This document shows, one piece after another, positions 25,832 through 34,045 of a stretch of 64,000 bases of DNA. Position numbers and translations under genes: made by a program. Each line of letters starts with the position of its first letter. Position 1 is the first letter of the stretch. The notes below the pieces were generated by a model. It made no database searches. It had not been told where the DNA came from and was given only the letters and a program-made list of their open reading frames with translations. The stretch is from assembly GCA_025149125.1 (NCBI GenBank), contig CP102272.1, positions 4,340,001-4,404,000 of the forward strand. Direction: 5' to 3'. Source of the DNA: [Clostridium] asparagiforme DSM 15981. Its GTDB lineage: Bacteria; Bacillota; Clostridia; Lachnospirales; Lachnospiraceae.

Positions 25832-26830
25832 CTATTCGTATACGCTCAATTTGGGCATCAAATCCATTCGGATTCCGGAGCGGATCACGCTGCTCTCCGG
25901 AAGCTTGGGCTTCTGCAGCAGAATCTCCGCCGCCGCCCGCCCCATCTCAACCGTGGGCCGGTCCACCGTGGCGATCTTTAAATCCATCACCTGGTCGATC
26001 AGCTCCAGCTTGTCAAAACCCGCCACCTGGATATCTTTGCCGATCTTCACCTTGTGGGCGGCCAGGGCCTTGACGCAGCCCATGGTCATCAGGTTGTTGC
26101 AGCAGAACACCGCCTGGGGAAGGTCTCCCTGCAACAGCATTTTCTCAGCCAGGGCATATCCGCTCTCTAAGCTGAAATCACCCTCAAAGAACAACTTTTC
26201 ATCCGGAGTAATCCCATATTTTTCCAGAGCGTTCTTGTACCCCTTAAGCCGCTCTCTGCCCGGCTTGGAGTACCTGGGGCCGCTGATAATCGCGATCCGC
26301 GCGTATCCCTTCTGGATCAAATAGGACGTGATCTCAAAGGCGCCCTGGGTGTTGTTGATGAACACGCCGTCAAACGCGGAGTTCTTCACATCCCGGTCCA
26401 CCAGGACCACGGGCACGTTTAAGTCCGTCAGCATCTTTTCGATCTCATAACCGCCCTGTCCGCAGTCGGATATGGGGGTAATGATCAGGCCGCACAGCTT
26501 CATGCTCTGCATCAGGGCCAGCGCCCGCTTCTCCTGATTGAAATCCTCGCTGGTGTCCATGACCACCACTTCCTTGTGCATGGTCTCCGTCACCTCTTTG
26601 ATCCCTCTGATCACTGCCCCGAAAAATGGATTGGACAGGTCCGGCACAATCACGCCCACAATGTTGTTGTTCAGCACGGTGTTCTTTTTCTTCTGAAAAT
26701 ATCCGCCTTCCTCAGCGGCCTGCATGACCTTCCGGTAGGTCTCCTCGTTCACATAACCGGTCCGGTTCATCACCCTGGAAATCGTTGTGATCGAAAATCC
26801 GGTTTTCTCTGAAATTTCTTTTAACGTCAT
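25832..26830 (-). CDS. LacI-family transcriptional regulator of the pentose locus
   Basis: 332 residues. The N-terminal LacI HTH begins MTLKEISEKTGFSITTISRVMNRTGYV, and a ribose-binding-protein-like effector domain covers residues about 60-330. It is the first gene of the minus-strand operon and faces the divergent phosphodiesterase-mutarotase-deoC operon. The four palindromes at 26919-27160 are its likely operators, so it probably controls both transcripts and itself. The inducer is presumably the transported sugar or its phosphate. Confidence 0.9.
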   Translation of the reverse strand: MTLKEISEKTGFSITTISRVMNRTGYVNEETYRKVMQAAEEGGYFQKKKNTVLNNNIVGVIVPDLSNPFFGAVIRGIKEVTETMHKEVVVMDTSEDFNQEKRALALMQSMKLCGLIITPISDCGQGGYEIEKMLTDLNVPVVLVDRDVKNSAFDGVFINNTQGAFEITSYLIQKGYARIAIISGPRYSKPGRERLKGYKNALEKYGITPDEKLFFEGDFSLESGYALAEKMLLQGDLPQAVFCCNNLMTMGCVKALAAHKVKIGKDIQVAGFDKLELIDQVMDLKIATVDRPTVEMGRAAAEILLQKPKLPESSVIRSGIRMDLMPKLSVYE

Positions 26831-26918
26831 TTCTGTCTTCCTTTCCTGTTAATGAACACAAAAGTTGTTATATGAGACAGGTATATCAAATCATTGCGTA
26901 TTTGTACAGTCTTATTTG

Positions 26919-27160
26919 TGAAAATTTTCATATATTTTACCATGCTTTTTCGCTTGTGTTTTCATTATATTTTCTCATGTGAAATTTTTCAATACACAAA
27001 GTGCCTCATCTTTTTATTATTTTATAGTGAAATACGCACAAGAAAATTTTCATATTATTCGTAAATTTGTTCAAAGTTTATTTAAAATGCAGTTTGTCCT
27101 CTTGAACTGCCTGGTTCTTTATGCTATACTCCACAGTAAGAACCGTGCAGAAATTTTTCA
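26919..27160. promoter_or_regulatory. Cluster of four near-identical palindromes, putative LacI operators
   Basis: In the 443-bp AT-rich divergent intergenic region, the 12-mer WGAAAWTTTTCA occurs at 26919-26930, 26980-26991, 27041-27052 and 27149-27160. The first three centres are exactly 61 bp apart. The last lies just downstream of the plus-strand promoter. The rest of the gap holds AT-rich leader sequence and no gene. Confidence 0.6.
27102..27130 (+). promoter_or_regulatory. Sigma-A promoter of the phosphodiesterase operon
   Basis: TTGAAC (27102-27107), a 17-nt spacer, then TATACT (27125-27130). Transcription would begin near 27137, giving a leader of about 135 nt containing the fourth palindrome. 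Confidence 0.7.
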
Positions 27161-27273
27161 CATGATTTTTTCTGAATTTCATCAATAATATGAAAAATAT
27201 ATGAAAATTAATGTGTGAATTTTCCGCAGGTAAACCAGAAGTTTATATTCTATATTCAGAAAGGCGATGCATT

Positions 27274-28563
27274 ATGGAAAAGAGAAAATTGATTGTAATC
27301 TCCATCGACTCAATGGTGACGGAGGATTTAGAGATCATCCGCCAGATGCCGCACATGGGGAAGCTGCTGGAACGCTCCTCTATTATCAGGCGCAATCTCA
27401 CCACCTACCCCAGCTACACCCACTCTATCCACACCTCCATCAGCACGGGCTGCTATCCCGGAACCCACGGCGTGATCGGCAACGAGCACTTCGATCCCGG
27501 CAACATGGAACCCGAATGGTTTGAGAAGGCCACGGACGTGAAAGTGCCCACCCTGATCCAGGAAGCCAGAAAACACGGCTACACCGCGGCCGAGGTCTAC
27601 TGGCCCCTGACCCTGGGGGACGACGCGGAGTGGAATATCCACCGGGCAGGCATCCACGTGATTCCGGAAAATGAGCAGGAGATCATCCGCCAGCGCTCCA
27701 AGCCGGGATTCTTTGACGAGGTATACCCCTACATCAAAGACTCCTTCAAGCTGCATAAATATTACAAGGGCGACGAGCTCTGCTTTGACACCGCCGAGTA
27801 CCTGATCGGCAAATACCAGCCGGACGTGATGTACCTTCACCTGGTCTGCATCGATTACCTGCGGCACAACTACGGCGTGTTCAGCAAGGAGCTTTGGACC
27901 GGCTACGAGTATCTGGACAAGGGCTTCGCCCGCATCTTAAAGGCGTTAAAGGACCAGGGTCTGGAAAACCGCACCATTATCAACGTGACCAGCGACCACG
28001 GCCATCTGGACATCCGCAGAGTGTACTCCATCAACCGTTTCCTGCGGGACCACGGCTTTATCACCGTGGACGAAAACGGCGGGCTTGCGGACTGGACCGC
28101 GTACTTCCACACCTGCTCCCTGTCCGGCCATCTCTATATTAAGAACCACGACCCCGAGGTTGCGGGGAAGGTGATCTCCCTGTTAAAGGAGCACGCCAGG
28201 AAGCTGAACATTGAAAAATTCTACACCCGTGAGGAGGTGAAGGAGAAGTACCATCTGGACGGCGATTTCGACTATGTGCTGGAATCCTTCGGCAACGCCT
28301 CCTTCTCCTCGGATTTCAACGCCGAGCTGGTGCAGGACACCAACAACTCCAGCTACCGCTCCAGCATCGCCACCCACGGCCACGAGCCCTACAAGGGCGT
28401 GCAGCCCACCTATTTCCTCTACAACCCCTATTCCAGACGTAAGGTGGACCTGCCCCAGGGCCGCATCATCGACCAGGCGCCCACATTAGCCCGCCTGCTT
28501 GGATTTGAGATGACCACCTGCGACGGGTCGCCGATCGAAGAACTTTTAGAAGAAGGAGAATAA
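27274..28563 (+). CDS. Alkaline-phosphatase-superfamily phosphodiesterase (NPP-like)
   Basis: 429 residues, cytoplasmic (no signal peptide). Metal and nucleophile motifs of the nucleotide pyrophosphatase/phosphodiesterase group are visible: ISIDSM at residues 9-14, Thr in TTYPSYTHSIH (about 43-53), GCYPGTHGV, CIDYLRHNYG near 195, SDHGH near 250 and the late THGHEP near 370. Such enzymes hydrolyse phosphomonoesters or diesters with two zinc ions. The ATG at 27274 is used because homology-like sequence begins there. First gene of the divergent operon with a mutarotase and deoC, so an intracellular nucleotide- or sugar-phosphate substrate is inferred. Confidence 0.85.
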   Translation: MEKRKLIVISIDSMVTEDLEIIRQMPHMGKLLERSSIIRRNLTTYPSYTHSIHTSISTGCYPGTHGVIGNEHFDPGNMEPEWFEKATDVKVPTLIQEARKHGYTAAEVYWPLTLGDDAEWNIHRAGIHVIPENEQEIIRQRSKPGFFDEVYPYIKDSFKLHKYYKGDELCFDTAEYLIGKYQPDVMYLHLVCIDYLRHNYGVFSKELWTGYEYLDKGFARILKALKDQGLENRTIINVTSDHGHLDIRRVYSINRFLRDHGFITVDENGGLADWTAYFHTCSLSGHLYIKNHDPEVAGKVISLLKEHARKLNIEKFYTREEVKEKYHLDGDFDYVLESFGNASFSSDFNAELVQDTNNSSYRSSIATHGHEPYKGVQPTYFLYNPYSRRKVDLPQGRIIDQAPTLARLLGFEMTTCDGSPIEELLEEGE

Positions 28564-28567
28564 TACT

Positions 28568-28933
28568 ATGGGAAAACGCTATGTGATGATCAATGAACTG
28601 AAACCGGAACATGTGCAGGACTACATCGACATGCACATGAACTGTCCCTCCAGCGAGATCTATAAAGGCCAGCTGGACGCTTTGAAGGAAGCCGGGGCCG
28701 AGGAGTGCATCGTGTACATGTGGAAGAATTATTCCATCCTCATCGTCAAAACCGACGATATCGATGCCTACATGAAGAAACTGGGCGAAACCCACGCCAA
28801 TCAGATCTGGGAGGAGAAGGCCACGCCCTGGTTCGCAAACGCAACCAAATTCGACGGTTCCTGCGAGATGGAATTCCTGCAGAAGGTATTCGACATGAAG
28901 CAGATGGCCGAGGGCGATTTCAACCCATACTAA
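28568..28933 (+). CDS. L-rhamnose-mutarotase-family protein
   Basis: A 121-residue dimeric alpha+beta-barrel protein of the RhaM/DUF718 family, which equilibrates sugar anomers. The family-typical parts are an N-terminal strand with INELKPEHVQDYIDMHMN, a central CIVYMWKNYSILIVKTDD and C-terminal WEEKATPWFAN. It starts 4 nt after the phosphodiesterase stop and is followed by deoC. Context suggests a pentose or deoxypentose rather than rhamnose, since no rhaABD genes are near. Confidence 0.82.
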   Translation: MGKRYVMINELKPEHVQDYIDMHMNCPSSEIYKGQLDALKEAGAEECIVYMWKNYSILIVKTDDIDAYMKKLGETHANQIWEEKATPWFANATKFDGSCEMEFLQKVFDMKQMAEGDFNPY

Positions 28934-28945
28934 AGGAGGTGCGCT

Positions 28946-29686
28946 ATGGGATTATCAAATGTAAAAATATTTCATGACGGGGATTCCATCACCGTGAGGG
29001 AGATCGCGGGCACCATCGACCACTCCCTGCTGAGGCCGGACATCACCACCGCAGAGCTGGTGGAGGGCTGCGCCCTGGCAAAGGAATACCACTGCGTTTC
29101 CGTGTGCGTGCGCCCCTCGGACCTGCCCATCGTGGCCCGGGAGCTTAGGGACAGCGGCGTGCTGGTCACCACTGTGGCCGCCTTCCCCCACGGCACCGCC
29201 ACCACGGAGTCCAAGGTTTTTGAGACCATTGACGCCATCGAAAAGGGCGCGGTGGAGGTGGACGTGGTGATGAACTACGCCCGATTTCTGTCCGGAGAGT
29301 TCGACTATGTACAGGATGAGCTGGCAAGGGTTGCGGCAGCAGCCCACGAGCGCGGCGCGCTGTTGAAGGTCATTTTTGAGAACCACTATCTGACCGGAGA
29401 GCAGATTGCGCACGCCTGCCGCATCGCGGAGAAGGCGGGGGTGGATTTTGTGAAAACGTCCACCGGGTACGCGCCCTCCGGCTCTAAAATCGAGGATTTA
29501 AAGATCATGCGCGCGTCGGTTAGCCCGCATATTATGGTCAAATCCGCCGGCGGCGTCAAGACGCTGGACCAGGCGCTGGCGGTACTGGCCACCGGCACGG
29601 TGCGGATCGGAACCCGTTCCACAAAGGCCATTCTGGAGGAAGCGGCCCAGAGGGAGCGGGAAGGAAAGTTGTTCGTGAGGTTTTAA
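28946..29686 (+). CDS. deoC: Deoxyribose-phosphate aldolase (copy 2)
   Basis: A 246-residue DERA-type class I aldolase with an N-terminal extension of about 20 residues compared with copy 1. Catalytic elements are all present: DHSLLRPD, EVDVVMNYA (Asp), FVKTSTGYAP (Schiff-base Lys) and VKSAGGVKT (second Lys). The overall sequence is clearly different from copy 1, so this is not a recent duplicate. GAGGTG precedes the start. It ends the divergent operon; it may act on a different 2-deoxy sugar phosphate. Confidence 0.9.
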   Translation: MGLSNVKIFHDGDSITVREIAGTIDHSLLRPDITTAELVEGCALAKEYHCVSVCVRPSDLPIVARELRDSGVLVTTVAAFPHGTATTESKVFETIDAIEKGAVEVDVVMNYARFLSGEFDYVQDELARVAAAAHERGALLKVIFENHYLTGEQIAHACRIAEKAGVDFVKTSTGYAPSGSKIEDLKIMRASVSPHIMVKSAGGVKTLDQALAVLATGTVRIGTRSTKAILEEAAQREREGKLFVRF

Positions 29687-29703
29687 ACGGTTTACTTTGA
29701 ATG

Positions 29704-29736
29704 CAACGGCCTGCCGGCGTAGCCTGCGGGCCGTTG
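29704..29736 (+). terminator. Hairpin after deoC copy 2
   Basis: An 11-bp stem CAACGGCCTGC / GCGGGCCGTTG with one wobble, 17 nt after the deoC stop. The following sequence is only moderately T-rich, so it is a possible rather than strong terminator. Confidence 0.45.
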
Positions 29737-29908
29737 TCTGCGCTTTACTTTCCCGGGAATTTCCAGGGAAAAGATGGAATTTATCAGATAAGGCGTTTGA
29801 CATAAGCGGGGGGATGTGGTTAAATACAGGTAGATGTTAAAATTTTGTAAAAGCTGGCGGTTCACGGCGGAATCCGCCCCGCAGCTGCCGGGGATGAGGG
29901 GGATCTGT

Positions 29909-30967
29909 ATGTCAAAGTACAAAGGTTTAAAGTCAAGTTGGTTTTTGATCGTGCTCTTTTTGGGAATTGGAATTTTTATGCTGGGCAATTCCGGGAAATC
30001 CCTGTTTACAAGGGCGTTCAGCCAGCCCGTGACGCTGGACGAGTTGGACTACAGCGAGGAAATCGAGGGGAAATACGTGCGCACCACGGTTTACGGGATT
30101 TACGGCGCTTACTCGGAGACCGTCTCCTCCAAGACGAACTCCGTCAAAGCCAGGGAGTACGTGATCGACGCCGGAGATTACCACTACATCTCCCTGAAAG
30201 CCCGCAGCGGCGACTTAAAGAAGGCGGACGCGCTGATGGAAGCCTCCTTCGATTACCTGGACGGCAAGATCGACTCGGACGCGCTGGAACCTTATCAGTT
30301 TGAGATCACCGGCACCATCCAGCCGCTGTCCAGCAAAAGCCTGCAGTATTACCACGAATTTTTTGACTGGTATCAGCTGGACGATGAGGTGAAGGAAAGC
30401 ATTCTGCCCTACTATGTGGAGATCGGCGAGGTCGCCGGGATGGATAGCCTCACCATGTGGTTGTTGTTCGGCCTCGGCGTTCTGTTGACCGGCGTGGGGA
30501 TGATCTTCCTCTACAGCAGCCTGACCGGTTACGAGCGGGCGATCCGGAAATTCCTGAAATCTGCGCCTGATTCCCGTTCCGAGGAGCGTGTGCGGGATTT
30601 TCTCTCCCACACCCAGGAGCTGCACGGCCTTCAGATCGACCGGAATTTCCTGTTTATGCTGGTGGGCCGCTCCGATTACTACCTGGATCTGCCGGACCAC
30701 GTGGTGTGGATGTACAAGCGAATCACCAGCCACCGCTACAACGGGATTCCCACCGGAAAGACCTACGGCGTCAACATCTCCTTCGCGGACCACAAGCAGC
30801 GGGAGATCACGGTCAAGAACGAACAGCAGGCTGACGAGGTGATCCAGGCATTATCCAGCTACTGCCCCAGGGCCATTGCCGGGTACTCCAAGGATCTGGA
30901 CAATCTGTACCAGAAGAATTATAACCAGTTTCTGGAACTGCGTTATAATCAGACCGGACAGAGCTGA
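29909..30967 (+). CDS. Hypothetical two-pass membrane protein (352 aa)
   Basis: Not recognised with confidence. One N-terminal hydrophobic segment (SSWFLIVLFLGIGIFML, about residues 9-25) and a second around residue 185 (LTMWLLFGLGVLLTGVGMIFLYSS) enclose an extracytoplasmic domain of about 150 residues. A cytoplasmic C-terminal domain of about 160 residues follows. Similar hypothetical proteins occur in Lachnospiraceae. The ATG at 29909 is chosen because GAGGGGG precedes it; an in-frame ATG at 29894 is possible. Single gene followed by a strong terminator. Confidence 0.75.
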   Translation: MSKYKGLKSSWFLIVLFLGIGIFMLGNSGKSLFTRAFSQPVTLDELDYSEEIEGKYVRTTVYGIYGAYSETVSSKTNSVKAREYVIDAGDYHYISLKARSGDLKKADALMEASFDYLDGKIDSDALEPYQFEITGTIQPLSSKSLQYYHEFFDWYQLDDEVKESILPYYVEIGEVAGMDSLTMWLLFGLGVLLTGVGMIFLYSSLTGYERAIRKFLKSAPDSRSEERVRDFLSHTQELHGLQIDRNFLFMLVGRSDYYLDLPDHVVWMYKRITSHRYNGIPTGKTYGVNISFADHKQREITVKNEQQADEVIQALSSYCPRAIAGYSKDLDNLYQKNYNQFLELRYNQTGQS

Positions 30968-30985
30968 ATGATTTCATGAGACGGT

Positions 30986-31022
30986 AAAAGCCTGGAAAGC
31001 AAAACACTTTCCAGGCTTTTTG
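30986..31022. terminator. Strong bidirectional intrinsic terminator
   Basis: A perfect 14-bp stem AAAAGCCTGGAAAG / CTTTCCAGGCTTTT with a 7-nt loop, flanked by A and T runs, 18 nt after the membrane protein stop. It also faces the end of the convergent capA-like gene. Confidence 0.9.
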
Positions 31023-31114
31023 AATTGGATGTGACCGGATGCCGGCGCAGCTGCGGGCGATTACCGGATACGATGGACCTCCGGCGCAGCCAATGGGCCG
31101 TTACACGGGCCGCC

Positions 31115-32392
31115 TTACTGTGCGCTGATCCCCTGCTCCGTGACGGTAACGCCGTAGGAGATATCCGTCATATACTGGTAAAATTCCTGCTTCTTGGCCT
31201 CGTCCGTCACCATCCGGGTATAGCCCGCCGACGAGGTGGCAGGCACCAGGCGCAGGGTGGTGTTCTCGCCGTCCCAGTCTGCCTCCAGCAGGGCGGTTCT
31301 GGGAATACTGCTGCCGAACACCAGGTTGCCCAGGCTGTACACGATGGGTTTTCCCTTGTAATACTCAAGGCCCTGGAGCACGTGAGGGTGAGCGCCGATC
31401 ACCAGATCCGCCCCCGCGTCAATGTACTGCTGCCCCAGAGAGCGTTGGTAGTCCTGGGGGCACTCATCCCGCTCAATCCCCCAATGCACATAGACGACCA
31501 GGTAATCACAGCGCTCCCGGAGAGCCTTGATCTGTTCCACCAGAGCCGCAGGATCGTAGGTGGTCAGCATGCCCGGTCTGGTGGACGAGGCGTTCCAGGA
31601 GCCCTCGGGAATCACCCGGGAAGCGCCCAGAAACCCGATGCTCCTGCCCTTGGCCGTGAGGATCACCGGTTCCTTGGCCTCATCCAGATTCCGCCCCGCG
31701 CCCACATGGGGGATCCCCGCCCCGTCCAGGGTATCCAGAGTGTCCACCAGCGCATCGGTTCCGAAATCCAGAGCGTGGTTGTTGGCCAGCGTCACGATGT
31801 CCACGCCCATTTCATTCAAAATGGATACCTTTTCCGGCGGCAGACGGAAGGTGTACTGTTTGTCCGCCGCCGCAGTCCCCCGGCTGCTGAAGGGGAATTC
31901 CTGGTTGACCATAAACAGGTCGCTGCCCGCAATAACCTCCCGCAGCCCGTCGTCCAGCACGCCGGTGATATCCCCAGTCTTGCTGTAAGCGTTGAGCACA
32001 TGGTCCGAGAGCAGCACGTCTCCGCCGAACACCAGGCGCACGGTATCATCCTCGGGTTCAGCCGTTTCGGATTCCGCCGCCTCTGCCGGATCCCCGTGCC
32101 CAAAGGAACCGCTGTCTCCGGTTTCATTCCCCTCGATGCCGCCCCCGTCAACCGCGCTATCCCCGCCTCCGCCAAAACCGGTATTCCCAAACGCCTCGTT
32201 CTCACCGCCGGGCGCTCCGTTTGCGCCTTCCTGCCCGCCGCTTCCGCCGCTTTCGGCCTCCCCCGCAGCGGTTTGCGTCTCCACCGCCTGGTAGGAATGT
32301 CCGGCGCTGTGCCACACCATATAACCGATCACGCCGGCAAGCGCAATCCCCAGCACTGCCGCCAGCGCGGCAGCCCATCCTGTCCTGTTCAT
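31115..32392 (-). CDS. CapA-family (PGA_cap) metallophosphatase-fold protein
   Basis: 425 residues. An N-terminal membrane anchor (GWAAALAAVLGIALAGVIGYMVW) is followed by a Gly/Glu-rich low-complexity stretch (about 40-100) and then the CapA domain. That domain has LVFGGDVLLSDHV, VNQEFPFSSRG, TLANNHALDFG, VYVHWG and IGAHPHVLQGLEYYKGKPIVYSLGN, the pattern of poly-gamma-glutamate capsule proteins. Many Firmicutes carry such genes without capsule operons; no capB/capC is nearby. The ATG at 32392 is preferred because AGAGGTGG precedes it and the anchor begins there. Confidence 0.88.
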   Translation of the reverse strand: MNRTGWAAALAAVLGIALAGVIGYMVWHSAGHSYQAVETQTAAGEAESGGSGGQEGANGAPGGENEAFGNTGFGGGGDSAVDGGGIEGNETGDSGSFGHGDPAEAAESETAEPEDDTVRLVFGGDVLLSDHVLNAYSKTGDITGVLDDGLREVIAGSDLFMVNQEFPFSSRGTAAADKQYTFRLPPEKVSILNEMGVDIVTLANNHALDFGTDALVDTLDTLDGAGIPHVGAGRNLDEAKEPVILTAKGRSIGFLGASRVIPEGSWNASSTRPGMLTTYDPAALVEQIKALRERCDYLVVYVHWGIERDECPQDYQRSLGQQYIDAGADLVIGAHPHVLQGLEYYKGKPIVYSLGNLVFGSSIPRTALLEADWDGENTTLRLVPATSSAGYTRMVTDEAKKQEFYQYMTDISYGVTVTEQGISAQ

Positions 32393-32551
32393 CTGTCCAC
32401 CTCTGTCACGTTCCTCTTCGTCTGAAAAAGCCGCCGCGCCGGCTTTAACCGGCTCCGGCAGCAGCCCTGATATTCCCGCCCGTTTCCCGTTCACAGACCG
32501 TCCGAACACCAGGTCCTGCAAACAGTAAGCTAATCATACCATTAAAACGCC

Positions 32552-32590
32552 ATTGTGCCAAGCCGCATATTGTCCGCGGTTTGGCACAAT
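32552..32590. terminator. Hairpin between DegV and CapA genes
   Basis: A 15-bp stem with one wobble, ATTGTGCCAAGCCGC / GCGGTTTGGCACAAT, and a 9-nt loop. On the minus strand it is followed after a few bases by GTTTTAAT, and on the plus strand by TTTTAAT. It likely ends the degV transcript. Confidence 0.6.
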
Positions 32591-32664
32591 TTTAATCCCA
32601 ATCGTTTGATTTACAATGCGCTCCGGCACAAACCGTCCGGCGCAAACCACCGGATCGCCGGCCG

Positions 32665-33522
32665 TCAGATCGCCAGCACGATCCCGCCGTCCCCGGCGTA
32701 CACCGTCGCAACGCCTGCGGTCTCTGTGATCACAATCGCTTTGAACTTCGCCCGCTTTGCGAGCTCCGCCTTCACATAATCCGCCCGCTGGGCATTGTTG
32801 CAATGGGCGATCACAGCCACCTTATCCGCGCTGTCGCCCGCTTCCTGAACCGCGATATCGCACATCCGCTGCAGTCCCTTGTTGATCCCACGGGCCTGAT
32901 CCAGCTTGATGATGGTACCCTTGTCCGCTCCCATCACGGGCTTGATGTTTAACGCCGTGGCAAAAAATGCCTGCAGGCCGGAGAGACGGCCGTTCTTGCG
33001 CAGGGTGTCCAGCGTCTCCAATACAAAATATGTGTGCATCCGGTCCCGGAACTCCAGGGCCCGCTTCACCACCTCGTCGAACTCCAGCCCGGCCTCGCAG
33101 AGTCCCTGGATATAGAGAGCGATATTCAGCTCCCCTGCGGACGCGGAGAGGGAGTCGATCACCTCCACCCGCTTGTTGTCCGTAATTTGCTTCTCCGCAC
33201 GCTCCTCCTCGAAGAGCCGCTTGGCCAGGACAGCCGAATTGTTGGAACCGCTTAAATGGCCGGACAGAGTGATGACGAACACCGCTTCCGCCTCCGCCTG
33301 CTCATAGGCCTCCTTGTAGGTCTCCGGCGACGGGCATGCCGTCTTGGGACACTCCGGACAGGCCTTCACCAGCCCCAGGAATTTTTTCTGGTCAAATGTC
33401 TCGTCATCCACTACCTGGGCGCTCCCCACCTGGAGCGTCAGCGGAACCATCTGAAAACGGGAATCCCGCTTCATCTCCTCCGTCAGATCCAGGCAGCTGT
33501 CCCCGATGATTTTGTAGGTCAT
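32665..33522 (-). CDS. DegV family fatty-acid-binding protein
   Basis: 285 residues with the DegV two-domain fold. The N-terminal GDSCLDLTEEM segment, a lipid-contacting T-x-S-type motif in TACPSPETYKEAYEQA, VITLSGHLSGSNNSA near residue 90 and ALNIKPVMGADKGTI near residue 195 are family hallmarks. DegV/FakB proteins bind fatty acids and present them to FakA for phosphorylation; no fakA gene is adjacent. The start at 33522 follows GGAGGAAG; the in-frame start at 33612 lacks a ribosome site. Confidence 0.9.
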   Translation of the reverse strand: MTYKIIGDSCLDLTEEMKRDSRFQMVPLTLQVGSAQVVDDETFDQKKFLGLVKACPECPKTACPSPETYKEAYEQAEAEAVFVITLSGHLSGSNNSAVLAKRLFEEERAEKQITDNKRVEVIDSLSASAGELNIALYIQGLCEAGLEFDEVVKRALEFRDRMHTYFVLETLDTLRKNGRLSGLQAFFATALNIKPVMGADKGTIIKLDQARGINKGLQRMCDIAVQEAGDSADKVAVIAHCNNAQRADYVKAELAKRAKFKAIVITETAGVATVYAGDGGIVLAI

Positions 33523-33680
33523 ATTAAGCTTCCTCCAAACCCGAAGCATCCTTGTCTTCCGGCAAGGATCCCTCCACTTTTTTAACATGTCTATATCACA
33601 TGTAGTATTCATTACTACTTATTATATCATGATAGGTCCAGATGTCAAGCGGACCCTGGGTTGGATTTAGGTTTCTTTTC

Positions 33681-33902
33681 TCACGCTTTGGCTTTCAGCC
33701 GCTCCAGATCCTCCGGGTCCTGGGAGTGGACCACGGCTTTGGCGTGGCAGCCGCAGCCCATAGCCAGCACGCCCTGGATGGACTTTGCGTCTACCAGAAT
33801 GTGCCCGAACTGCAGGTCAACGTCCGCCTCCACTGTGTTTGCCCGGCGCACAAAATCCACCATCTCTTCCATATTTTTAAAGTAAATTTCCAAATATTGC
33901 AT
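33681..33902 (-). CDS. HPr-like protein lacking the phosphorylatable histidine
   Basis: 73 residues. The second half matches the HPr fold, with a serine-site-like region VDAKSIQGVLAMG corresponding to the Ser46 loop. The N-terminal strand-loop that normally carries GLHARPA with His15 is absent: the protein reads MQYLEIYFKNMEEMVDFVRRAN. It therefore cannot be a PTS phosphocarrier, but could be regulatory, similar in idea to Crh. The ATG at 33902 follows GAGGAACGCG. Such His-less HPr-like genes recur in Lachnospiraceae. Confidence 0.7.
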   Translation of the reverse strand: MQYLEIYFKNMEEMVDFVRRANTVEADVDLQFGHILVDAKSIQGVLAMGCGCHAKAVVHSQDPEDLERLKAKA

Positions 33903-34009
33903 CGCGTTCCTCCGCGTCCTCATTTCCGGGATTCCCTATCAGTATATGCGGTTCCCTGTCCTTAAATGCAGGCCGCGCGCCGGTGCAATTCCCCCAGCTC
34001 ACTGCATCC

Positions 34010-34040
34010 AAAAATGCGGCGCCGCTTTCGCGGCACCGCA
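34010..34040 (-). terminator. Terminator after the HPt gene
   Basis: A 10-bp GC-rich stem (GCGGTGCCGC / GCGGCGCCGC on the minus strand, one G-U pair), loop GAAA, then a run of five T, immediately after the HPt stop at 34046. Confidence 0.85.
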
Positions 34041-34045
34041 CCTTG

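Noticed and set aside
31025-32425. Open frame of 466 codons on the plus strand
   Set aside because: It lies opposite the CapA-like gene, which has a clear domain, anchor and start. The antisense frame is open because of codon bias in G+C-rich DNA and has an implausible Pro/Arg/Ser-rich product.
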